NCBI GenBank assembly: GCA_900320255.1
Contig: ONRS01000083.1
Span: 1-37,581, forward strand
Length of the DNA: 37,581 nucleotides
Source of the DNA: an uncultured Prevotellaceae bacterium
GTDB taxonomy: Bacteria; Bacteroidota; Bacteroidia; Bacteroidales; Bacteroidaceae
Direction of reading: 5' to 3'
Made by a program: the position numbers and the translations under genes. Positions 1 to 7,000 of this stretch are shown here, in pieces. The stretch's first letter is position 1, and each line of letters begins with the position of its first letter. The notes under the pieces were generated by a model that saw only the letters and a list, made by a program, of their open reading frames with translations, ran no database searches and was not told the origin of the DNA.

Positions 1-1
1 A

Positions 2-961
2 GACATCAAGTCTATAGAAGCCCCCTCGGGGGCAGTAGGGGGGGCTAAGCATAGCTGGAAGATGGACATCCCCGAGATTCCCGAACTCTTCATCGACAAC
101 ACCGACCGCAACCGCACGTCGCCCTTTGCTTTTACCGGCAACCGCTTTGAGTTCCGTGCCGTCGGTTCTGAGGCCAACTGTGCCTCGGCCATGATAGCCC
201 TGAACAGTGCCGTGGCCGAAGCTCTGGTTGATTTCAAGAGGCGCGTTGACCAGAAAATCTCTGAGTACTCAGAGCGTCCAGAGTTCTCCGAGGGCACAGG
301 TCACACCCCCAAGTTCCACGCCATCATCGACGTGCTGCGCGAGGATATCAAGACCTGCAAGCCCATCCGCTTCGACGGCAACGGCTACTCAGACGAGTGG
401 GTAGAGGAGGCAGCCCGCCGTGGCCTCGACGTGGAGAAGTCGTGCCCCATCATCTTCGAGCGTTACCTCGACGATGCCAGCGTCCAGATGTTCGAGAGCC
501 TCGGCGTGATGACCCGCAAGGAGCTGGAAGCCCGCAACGAGGTGAAGTGGGAGACCTACACGAAAAAGATTCAGATTGAGGCCCGTGTGCTGGGCGACCT
601 CTCGATGAACCACATCATTCCCGTGGCCACCCGCTACCAGACGCAGCTCCTGCAGAACATCAGCAACATGGCTGTCGTCTTCCCCATTGATACGGCCGAC
701 AAGCTCTCTGCCCGCAACAAGCAGATCATTCAGGAGATAGCCGAGCGTACCAGTGCTATCGAGAAAGGCGTAGAAGACTTGGTGGAGGCCCGCAAGAAAG
801 CGAATAAGATTGCCGACGAGCACCTGAAGGCCATTGCCTATCACGACACGGTGGAGCCCAAGCTCGACCTCATCCGCTATCAGGCCGACAAGCTCGAACT
901 GATAGTTGATGACAGCCTTTGGCCGCTGCCCAAGTACCGTGAACTGTTGTTCATCAGATAA
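2..961 (+). CDS. glnN: Glutamine synthetase type III, C-terminal part (5' end outside window)
   Basis: The frame is open to the left edge, so this is the last ~320 residues of a cytoplasmic type III glutamine synthetase (family length about 730), which makes glutamine from glutamate, ammonia and ATP. Seen: the hallmark DRNRTSPFAFTGNRFEFR followed by VGSEANCASAMIALN, a later VLGDLSMNHIIPVA stretch, a helical region near the C terminus and the typical ending WPLPKYRELLF. The ATG at 62 is internal and not a start, because homology-compatible coding continues upstream of it. Just before the conserved block the frame runs through a G/C-rich inverted repeat (19-46, arms AGCCCCC and GGGGGCT) translating as Gly/Ala-rich sequence, which looks like a small repeat-derived insertion in a variable linker. 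Identification is firm; the insertion idea is inference. Confidence 0.93.
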   Translation, partial: DIKSIEAPSGAVGGAKHSWKMDIPEIPELFIDNTDRNRTSPFAFTGNRFEFRAVGSEANCASAMIALNSAVAEALVDFKRRVDQKISEYSERPEFSEGTGHTPKFHAIIDVLREDIKTCKPIRFDGNGYSDEWVEEAARRGLDVEKSCPIIFERYLDDASVQMFESLGVMTRKELEARNEVKWETYTKKIQIEARVLGDLSMNHIIPVATRYQTQLLQNISNMAVVFPIDTADKLSARNKQIIQEIAERTSAIEKGVEDLVEARKKANKIADEHLKAIAYHDTVEPKLDLIRYQADKLELIVDDSLWPLPKYRELLFIR

Positions 962-994
962 AAAGGAGAAAAAGCAGAAAAACTTTGTCTTTTA

Positions 995-1026
995 TTTGGT
1001 TTTGCGATTATTTTTTTGTACCTTTG
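995..1026 (+). promoter_or_regulatory. Bacteroidetes-type promoter P1
   Basis: TTTG at 995-998, a 20-bp spacer and TACCTTTG at 1019-1026 match the -33/-7 consensus of the primary sigma factor in this phylum. No gene follows for more than 300 bp, so a transcript would carry the 22-bp array as a leader or as a separate non-coding RNA before reaching the gene at 1363. Confidence 0.65.
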
Positions 1027-1072
1027 CAAAGTAAAGAAAACAACACAAAACGAACAAAAAGAGGAGTTGAGC

Positions 1073-1290
1073 GGGCGGTCAACTTGATTTGACCGGGCGG
1101 TAAACTTAATTGTAGCGGGCGGTGCAATTGATTGCATCGCCCGCTACAGTTTCGAGACTCGGCACCTCTGTCCCCCGAACCCGCCGCCTCTGCACCCTGA
1201 AGTCGGCACCTTTGTACCTTAAAGTGGGCCACTTTCCTGCCTAAAGAGGGCCTCTTTCCACTCCAAAGCCGTCTGCTCACTTCACTTTTC
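1073..1290. repeat. Degenerate 22-bp tandem array with dyad symmetry
   Basis: About ten consecutive units fall on a 22-bp register: 1073-1094, 1095-1116, 1117-1138, a 20-bp transition 1139-1158, then 1159, 1181, 1203, 1225, 1247 and 1269, each 22 bp. The first three begin GGGCGGT; later ones share a pattern of G/C-rich start, CTTT or CTCT in the middle and AAAG near the end. Adjacent units form dyads: AAAGTGG/CCACTTT at 1221-1235 and AAAGAGG/CCTCTTT at 1243-1257, each around one central G, and GGTCAA/TTGACC at 1077-1094. The stretch 961-1362 has no convincing ORF. Role unknown: operator array or structured leader RNA are both possible. Confidence 0.8.
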
Positions 1291-1323
1291 GGCCCCAAAT
1301 GACTAATATATTGTTGCGTTTTT

Positions 1324-1355
1324 TTTGGCTTTTTCAGATAATTGTCGTACTTTTG
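1324..1355 (+). promoter_or_regulatory. Promoter P2 directly upstream of the DUF6057 copy A gene
   Basis: TTTG at 1324-1327, 20-bp spacer, TACTTTTG at 1348-1355. Only seven bases separate the -7 element from the ATG at 1363, so a transcript starting at the usual distance would be leaderless or nearly so. This placement also argues against the upstream TTG at 1342 as start codon, since it would lie inside the promoter. Confidence 0.75.
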
Positions 1356-1362
1356 CAGCCAA

Positions 1363-3060
1363 ATGAAGAGTGTTGCACGATATTGGAGTGCTGGTTTGTC
1401 GGTGCTGTTGGGCATTGGCGTATTCCTGTTTTGGCTGTTGGGCTACCCTTACGCCCTCACTTATCAGGAGCAGTATCAGCTGTTTCTGTTCTCTTCCGAT
1501 TATTTTGTTGAGCGCATCAGCATAGCCGGTGGCCTCTCTGATTATCTGGGTGACTTCGTGGCTCAGTTCTATTATGTGCCCTGGATGGGTGCGCTGGCTC
1601 TCGCCTTGCTCGCCGTTGCCATACAGCAATTGACAATGCTTAATGGTCAAAGGGGGGCGGTCAAAGGACTAAGGTCAACGGGAACGTCAACGATAACGTC
1701 AACGGGAACGTCAACGCTCAACACTCAACACTCCACGCTCCACGCTCCACGCTCCACGCTCCACGCTCAACTATTCAGCTTTGTAGGGCCTTTGCTGCTG
1801 TTACACCTGATGGGCGACGAGAGCGTCTTGCCGACTTATCAGGTGGCAATGGTCATGGTGTTGCTGGCTTCGCTGGTGTTCAGCAGGGTGAAATGGTATT
1901 GGGAGGTGCTGCTGGTGCCGTGCCTTTATTGGGCGGCGGGGCCTATGTGCTGGCTCTATGTGGTGCTGCACGTCATTCTGCGTGGATGGAAATGGGCATG
2001 GACGCTGGTATGGCTGCTCGCCGTGGAGTGTGTGGCGTATGTCACGGTCATGCAGCAGTGGCCGCCCGAGTCGGTACTGTTCTGCATCAATTATTACCGC
2101 ACGCCGATGCAGATGCCGCTGCTCATGGCTATTATACCGCTGGCCATTGCGCTTGTTGTGCTGCTGTCGCGCTTCAGGCTGAGCAATAAGATGGTCCTCC
2201 CGTTGGGTGTCGGGTGTCTGGTGTTGGCGGTTGTGTATATTCCCTCGGGCTATGATGCCGACAAGTATGAGCTGATACGCCAGGACCAGCTGATACGTCA
2301 GGAGCGTTGGGACGACATTATTGAGCGGGCTCAGAAGCACGTGGTGAAGACAACGTTCTGGTCGAACAGCGTCAATCTGGCCCTGTCGCAGAAACGCCTG
2401 CTGGCTGAACGGATGTTCGACTTCTACCAGAGTGGCGAGGATGCGCTGGCCATGCCGCCCCACCGTGACCTGACGAGCAACCTGCCGACGGCCGAGGCCT
2501 ACTACAGACTGGGGCTGGTCAACGCTGCCCAGCGTTACATGTTCGACATACAGGAGTCCATCCTGAACGGCAAAAAGAGCGGGCGCTGCACGAAGCGCAT
2601 TGTACAGTGCATGCTCGTGAACGGGCACTACAAGCCCGCCGCCAAGCAGATTGCCATTCTGAAGCGTTCGCTGTTCTACAGCAGCTGGGCTGAAGAGGCG
2701 GAGAAGTGTCTCTTCAAGGACAGCATGGTGGAGGGGAATGCTGAGCTGGGCCGCCTGCGGAAGATTCGCTTCAAGGACGATTTCCTGTTCAGCTATGGCG
2801 AGATAGAGAAGATTTTCGGCCTGCTGTTTATTAATAACCCCGAGAACAAAATGGCGCTCGACTACTTCCTGGCGGAGCATTTGCTGAAAGGCAACGTGCA
2901 GCAGTTCATGCAGTACCTGCAGTGGGCGCAGCAGTATGGTGGCTACTATGCCATGCCTGCGGGCTATCAGGATGCCGTCAGGTGTATTCAGTCGCAAGGA
3001 CGCGAAAGCGGAAAGTACGGGGAGTATGTGCAAAGACAGATTGAAAAAGTGAAAAAGTGA
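1363..3060 (+). CDS. DUF6057-type polytopic membrane protein (module copy A)
   Basis: A 565-residue protein. The N-terminal half is strongly hydrophobic, with a first membrane segment at about residues 12-28 followed by the family-like block YALTYQEQYQLFLF and further segments to about residue 305. The C-terminal ~260 residues are soluble and helical, of TPR-like character (for example AERMFDFYQSGEDALAMPP and AEAYYRLGLVNAAQRYMFD). I recognise the DUF6057 family; its biochemical function is unknown. It is paralogous to the genes at 5252 and 11426. A repeat tract (1645-1770) encodes a polar Thr/Ser/Leu/His linker between two hydrophobic regions, absent in this form from copy C. The last codons (EKVKK) lie in a second tract shared with the next gene. 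Start taken at 1363 because of the promoter. Confidence 0.8.
   Translation: MKSVARYWSAGLSVLLGIGVFLFWLLGYPYALTYQEQYQLFLFSSDYFVERISIAGGLSDYLGDFVAQFYYVPWMGALALALLAVAIQQLTMLNGQRGAVKGLRSTGTSTITSTGTSTLNTQHSTLHAPRSTLHAQLFSFVGPLLLLHLMGDESVLPTYQVAMVMVLLASLVFSRVKWYWEVLLVPCLYWAAGPMCWLYVVLHVILRGWKWAWTLVWLLAVECVAYVTVMQQWPPESVLFCINYYRTPMQMPLLMAIIPLAIALVVLLSRFRLSNKMVLPLGVGCLVLAVVYIPSGYDADKYELIRQDQLIRQERWDDIIERAQKHVVKTTFWSNSVNLALSQKRLLAERMFDFYQSGEDALAMPPHRDLTSNLPTAEAYYRLGLVNAAQRYMFDIQESILNGKKSGRCTKRIVQCMLVNGHYKPAAKQIAILKRSLFYSSWAEEAEKCLFKDSMVEGNAELGRLRKIRFKDDFLFSYGEIEKIFGLLFINNPENKMALDYFLAEHLLKGNVQQFMQYLQWAQQYGGYYAMPAGYQDAVRCIQSQGRESGKYGEYVQRQIEKVKK
1645..1772 (+). repeat. In-frame 12-mer and 7-mer tandem tract in DUF6057 copy A
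   Basis: GTCAACGGGAAC-like 12-mers begin at 1674, 1686 and 1698, then GTCAACG, two CTCAACA, five perfect CTCCACG (1731-1765) and CTCAACT. Because 7 is not a multiple of 3, three units give a seven-residue peptide period (STLHAPR). The tract is in frame throughout. Confidence 0.9.
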
Positions 3061-3142
3061 AAAGGTGAAAAAGTGAAAAGGTTGAAGGTCAAAGGTCAAA
3101 GGTCAAAGGTAGCCCCCTCCAACCTCCCCCCACTGGGGGAGG
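3041..3142 (+). repeat. GTGAAAAA/GTCAAAG tract followed by a G/C hairpin
   Basis: Units of about 8 bp (GTGAAAAA, GTGAAAAG) run from 3042, then GTTGAAG and three perfect GTCAAAG heptamers (3088-3108). A perfect 8-bp stem CCTCCCCC/GGGGGAGG (3123-3130 with 3135-3142) follows. The tract covers the end of one gene and the start of the next. A closely similar octamer tract occurs at 21389-21501. Confidence 0.85.
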
Positions 3143-4602
3143 CTTTTGGGCTCATCGTTTTCCAGATACTGTTTTGCATGGCATGCAGTCATGCGCCAAA
3201 CAATGTGCAGCTGGCTGATGAGCTGCCGAAGATATACCCTGACTATGTAGGGGTAACTATTCCGGTGGATATTGCTCCGTTGGACTTTGAAATGGAAAGC
3301 GGCGACGTGGAGTGTATGGACGTGGTGGTGAAGGGCACGAAGGGCGGCGAGCTGCACGTGAACGGTGAGACTGCTGACTTTGACATTGACGAATGGCACG
3401 CGCTGACGGCCCAGAACCGTGGCGGACAGCTGACGGTCACCGTGTGTGCCGAGACGCAGGGGCAGTGGAAACAATACAAGGACTTCACCATTGACGTGAG
3501 CACCGACAGCCTGACCGACTGGGGTGTGACCTACAGGCGCATTGCACCGGGCTATGAGATGGGCGGCAACATCGGCATCTACCAGCGTAACATCCACACG
3601 TTTGATGAGTACGCCATTCTGCTGGAAACGGCCGTGCCGGGCCGCTGCTTCAACTGTCACACGCCAAACCGTACCGACCCCCGCCAGCTGACCTTGCAGA
3701 TACGCGGCGAGGGAGGCGGCACGCTGGTGCAGATTGACGGTGAACAGCGCTGGCTGAACACGAAGACCGACTCGACAAAGGCTGCCGGCTCGTATGCTTA
3801 CTGGCACCCGTCGGGTAACTACTGCGCCTATGCCACCAATACCGTTCACCAGAGTTTCTTTGTGGGCAGAGGGCAGCGCATTGAGGCGTACCACGAGTTC
3901 AGCAACATTGTGGTGCTCGACGTGCGGACGAACGAACTGATATTGTCGCCACAGCTGATGACAGCCAGCCATCTGGAGATATTCCCTGCCTTCTCGCCCG
4001 ACGGGAAGTTCCTGTATTACAGTACGTCAGATTCCTGTCGCGTGCCGGCTGAGTACGAGCGGGTGAAGTGTTCGCTGTGCCGTATTCCCTTCGATGCTGA
4101 CAAGGGAAGGTTTGGCGAACAGGTTGATACGCTGCTCAACGGACCGGCATTAGACAAGAGCTTCACGCTGGCACGTCCGTCGTACGACGGGCGCTGGCTG
4201 ATGTACTGTCAGACGAGCCGCAGTAACTTCCCCGTGTTCCATAAGGATGCCGACCTCTGGCTGATGGACCTGCAGACGGGCGAGACACGTGCCATTGACG
4301 AGGCGAACAGCGACGACACGGACAGCTACCACAACTGGTCGAGCGACTCGCGCTGGTTTGTGTTTACCTCGAAGCGCGAAGACGGTATGTACGGCCGGCT
4401 GTACATTGCCCATATCGATGCCGACGGCAAGGTAAGCAAGCCTTTCCTGCTGCCGCAACGGCATCCGAAGAAGTATTACCGGGACATGATGGACTCGTAC
4501 AATGTGCCTGACTTTACGCGGATGAAGGTTGATTTCAATGTCCGGGAGGCTCACCGTCAGGTGTTTGCCAACGAACGTGTGCAAGTAAACATTAAACAAT
4601 AA
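3073..4602 (+). CDS. CxxCH / PD40 (TolB-like propeller) lipoprotein, module copy A
   Basis: A 509-residue predicted envelope lipoprotein. The lipobox-like LFCMAC is at residues 33-38, then the module-specific block PDYVGVTIPVDIAPLDF, a beta-rich domain, a single CFNCH motif (residues 192-196, the CxxCH signature of covalent haem c) and a propeller-like C-terminal half with FPAFSPDGKFLYY and the closing NWSSDSRWFVFTSKREDG. Known of such motifs: CxxCH binds haem c when exported and matured; haem is not proven here. It lies 12 bp after DUF6057-A. The start is doubtful: GTG 3073 is the first usable codon, but residues 1-26 are encoded by repeat DNA (3073-3150), unlike copies B and C, whose clean signal peptides begin at an ATGA overlap. 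The original start was probably overwritten. Confidence 0.8.
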   Translation: MKRLKVKGQRSKVAPSNLPPLGEAFGLIVFQILFCMACSHAPNNVQLADELPKIYPDYVGVTIPVDIAPLDFEMESGDVECMDVVVKGTKGGELHVNGETADFDIDEWHALTAQNRGGQLTVTVCAETQGQWKQYKDFTIDVSTDSLTDWGVTYRRIAPGYEMGGNIGIYQRNIHTFDEYAILLETAVPGRCFNCHTPNRTDPRQLTLQIRGEGGGTLVQIDGEQRWLNTKTDSTKAAGSYAYWHPSGNYCAYATNTVHQSFFVGRGQRIEAYHEFSNIVVLDVRTNELILSPQLMTASHLEIFPAFSPDGKFLYYSTSDSCRVPAEYERVKCSLCRIPFDADKGRFGEQVDTLLNGPALDKSFTLARPSYDGRWLMYCQTSRSNFPVFHKDADLWLMDLQTGETRAIDEANSDDTDSYHNWSSDSRWFVFTSKREDGMYGRLYIAHIDADGKVSKPFLLPQRHPKKYYRDMMDSYNVPDFTRMKVDFNVREAHRQVFANERVQVNIKQ

Positions 4603-4608
4603 ACAAAA

Positions 4609-5271
4609 ATGAAGAAGACATTTTTTTATTTAGTAGTCCTGGCAGTTGCGCTGATGACGTATAGCTGCCAGCAGAAGGAGAGTGACGGTAAGTGTCACAT
4701 TCACGGTACGGTGGGCCAGCCCGCCCTGTCGGAAGGCAAGCTCATCTTCCTGGTGCCGCTGAAGGGACCGGCCACAGCCGAGACCGTTGACAGCGTAGTA
4801 ATCAAAGACGGTAAGTTTGAGTTTACGCCTGACTCTGTGCAGATGTACAAAATTCTGCTTGACTATCACTACCGCTTTGGATTCCAGCAGCTGCTCATAG
4901 TAGGTGAGCCGGGCGACATCATGGTAAGCATTGACAGCATCAGCTCTGCACACGGCACACCGCAGAACGACTCTCTGCAACTGTGGAAGGAAGCTACCGA
5001 GCGCCATAACCGCGAGTACAACAGAATGCTCGGTCGTGCTGAGGAATGCAAGCGACAGGGCAACATGGCACTGGCGGACAGCCTGAAGGCTGAGGCCAAG
5101 CGTTATCATCTGGATTACAAGAACTATTCGCGCCGTATGTCTGCCGGACTGAAGGAAGGTCTGCTGCACGATTTCCTGGAGGGCCTGTTCCCGTTGACCT
5201 ATCAGCGCAAGATGGCTGACGGCACTATGGTAACGATGGATGCTGACACGCATGAGCCGATTAAAGAGTAA
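4609..5271 (+). CDS. DUF4369-type lipoprotein lacking a thioredoxin domain
   Basis: A 220-residue lipoprotein with signal MKKTFFYLVVLAVALMTYSC. The mature N-terminal part (CHIHGTVG, DSVVIKDGKFEF, LLIVGEPGDIMVSID) resembles the DUF4369 domain that usually precedes an AhpC/TlpA thioredoxin domain in Bacteroidales. Here the C-terminal part is instead a charged helical segment (KEATERHNREYNRMLGRAEE) with no CxxC, so redox activity is not expected from this protein alone. It starts 6 bp after the propeller gene and overlaps the next DUF6057 gene, so it is surely co-transcribed with copies A and B. No partner of this kind accompanies copy C. Function unknown. Confidence 0.7.
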   Translation: MKKTFFYLVVLAVALMTYSCQQKESDGKCHIHGTVGQPALSEGKLIFLVPLKGPATAETVDSVVIKDGKFEFTPDSVQMYKILLDYHYRFGFQQLLIVGEPGDIMVSIDSISSAHGTPQNDSLQLWKEATERHNREYNRMLGRAEECKRQGNMALADSLKAEAKRYHLDYKNYSRRMSAGLKEGLLHDFLEGLFPLTYQRKMADGTMVTMDADTHEPIKE

Positions 5272-7000
5272 TATTGCAGACTGGGCGCTGTCGCTGTTGT
5301 TCGGTGTGGCGGTGTTCCTGTTCTGGTGGCGGAGCTATCCTTTTGCGCTCAGCTATCATGAACAGTTCCAGCTGTTCTTGTTTGGCGGTGACTATCTCGT
5401 GGAGCGTCTGGGTGAACCAGGCGGTGCTGCACGTTATCTGTCAGAGTTCCTTGTGCAGTTCTATAATAACGTGTTAGCAGGAGCGGCCGTCATTGCTGTG
5501 CTCCTCGTGCTGATGCAACGACTTGAACGGGGCTTAATGCTTAACGCTCAACCCTCCACGCTCAACCCTCCACGCTCCACGCTCCACGCTCAACTATTCA
5601 GCTTCCTGCTGCCTCTGCTCATCTGGTACATGATGGGCGACGACAAGCTGCTGTTGGCTTTTCCCGTTGCCATTATCATGGTGCAGGCACTCATGCTGCT
5701 GTGCAGACCTTTGGCACAGCGGGGAGTGGCGGCTTGTGCGGTGGTGCTGGCCATTGCGGTGCCGGTGGGCTATTGGCTTTGCGGACCGGTAGTCTTAGCA
5801 TTGGCAGTGTTGCCAGTGCTGACGATACGGGATAACCGTATGGCGCAGTGGCTGATGGCACTGGGAGTTGTAGGCTATGTGGCTTTGTGTGTATGGGGAA
5901 GCAGCTTGCTGGTACCCTACACGGTGTCACAGCTGTTCTGCGGTTTGGGCTATTACCGTTTCTTCGAGGTGATGCTGCTGACGATGGTCTTGGCGGTATT
6001 GCTCATGATGGTGTTACCGGTAGTGGCCCGGCACGTGCATACGCAGAATCCTGGCATCTATGCCGGATTGGCAACGCTGATGATTCTTCTTGGCTGGTTC
6101 TTGGTGCCAAGCAATTTCGACGAGAGAACCTACGAGTTGATAGAGTACGACTATCTGGTCCGTACGCAGCAGTGGGATGCTGTCATTGCGAAGGCTGAAC
6201 AGAAAACCCCGGACTTGCCGATGAGTGTGTGTGCCACTAATCTGGCACTGGCCATGAAAGGGCAGCTGACGGAACGTGCCTTCGACTTCTACCAACGGGG
6301 CAGCGAGGGCCTGTTGCCTAAGTTTGAGCGAAACTACGCCAGCATACTGACCACGGGCGAGGCTTACTTCCAACTGGGACTGGTGAACATGGCACAGCTC
6401 TTTGCCTTTGAGGCCATGGAGGCCATACCTAATTATAATAAGAGCGTCAGGTGCGTGCGCCGTCTGGCTGAGACGAACCTGATTAACGGTGAATACGACG
6501 TGGCCCGCAAATACCTGAAGATGCTGAAGAAAACCATGTTCTACAGCAAATGGGCTCAGCGCACGGAAGCCTTGTTGGGCAATGAGCCGCAGATAGCCGC
6601 CCATCCGTTATATGGTAAGCTGCGCAGTATGCGAATACGGGAGGACTTCCTCTACAGCGACCGTGAGCTGGATAAAATCTGCGGTCAGCTGGTGATGGCC
6701 AATCCTGACAATACGGTGGCAGAGCAGTACCTGCTGATGTACCCCGTGCTGGATCGTGACGTCAATAGGTTTATGAACTATTTTCAGTTTGTGCAGCAGC
6801 AACGGCCAACCCTTTCTTCGCGTATTTGTCTGGAGATGGTCACTTTTGCCTATGCCAGCAGGCAGCAGCAACCGCCACAGGGTGCCGTGCCAGAGCGTAT
6901 GCTGCAGCAATATAACCAGTTTATACAGGAGTACAGGACAGGTGGTCCGCTGGCTACTTTCCGTACTACGGCTTGGTACTATTTACTGAAAGGACAATGA
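5252..7000 (+). CDS. DUF6057-type polytopic membrane protein (module copy B)
   Basis: A paralogue of the gene at 1363 with the same plan: first membrane segment, block YPFALSYHEQFQLFLF, several more hydrophobic segments, then a soluble helical C-terminal half (ERAFDFYQRGSEGLLPKF, EAYFQLGLVNMAQLFAFEA). I chose ATG 5252 because the distance to the first membrane segment then matches copy A; ATG 5240 is an in-frame alternative. Either start overlaps the preceding gene (stop 5269-5271), implying translational coupling. A CTCCACG/CTCAACC tract at 5547-5595 lies at the position equivalent to that in copy A and ends in the same bases, so the tract was present before duplication or was spread by gene conversion. 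Function unknown. Confidence 0.78.
   Translation: MSRLKSNIADWALSLLFGVAVFLFWWRSYPFALSYHEQFQLFLFGGDYLVERLGEPGGAARYLSEFLVQFYNNVLAGAAVIAVLLVLMQRLERGLMLNAQPSTLNPPRSTLHAQLFSFLLPLLIWYMMGDDKLLLAFPVAIIMVQALMLLCRPLAQRGVAACAVVLAIAVPVGYWLCGPVVLALAVLPVLTIRDNRMAQWLMALGVVGYVALCVWGSSLLVPYTVSQLFCGLGYYRFFEVMLLTMVLAVLLMMVLPVVARHVHTQNPGIYAGLATLMILLGWFLVPSNFDERTYELIEYDYLVRTQQWDAVIAKAEQKTPDLPMSVCATNLALAMKGQLTERAFDFYQRGSEGLLPKFERNYASILTTGEAYFQLGLVNMAQLFAFEAMEAIPNYNKSVRCVRRLAETNLINGEYDVARKYLKMLKKTMFYSKWAQRTEALLGNEPQIAAHPLYGKLRSMRIREDFLYSDRELDKICGQLVMANPDNTVAEQYLLMYPVLDRDVNRFMNYFQFVQQQRPTLSSRICLEMVTFAYASRQQQPPQGAVPERMLQQYNQFIQEYRTGGPLATFRTTAWYYLLKGQ
5547..5595 (+). repeat. CTC-N4 heptamer tract in DUF6057 copy B
   Basis: Seven contiguous heptamers: CTCAACC, CTCCACG, CTCAACC, three CTCCACG, CTCAACT. 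It encodes a short Ser/Thr/Leu/His linker between hydrophobic segments and corresponds in position to the tract in copy A. Confidence 0.88.

Noticed and set aside
1073-1290. CRISPR array at the 22-bp repeats
   Set aside because: Units are contiguous with no unique spacers, too short and too degenerate, and no cas genes are present.
1801-3099. 432-codon open frame on - opposite DUF6057-A
   Set aside because: It is antisense to a clear membrane protein with paralogues; its composition (His/Arg/Gln rich) is that of a shadow frame.
3650-3664. Zinc finger or thioredoxin reading of the CxxCH motif
   Set aside because: It is a single CxxCH in an exported lipoprotein without the second ligand pair of a zinc ribbon or a thioredoxin fold. 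Haem c is the better hypothesis, though unproven.
4609-5271. TlpA/ResA-type thiol oxidoreductase
   Set aside because: Only the DUF4369-like N-terminal domain is present; there is no thioredoxin fold segment and no CxxC.
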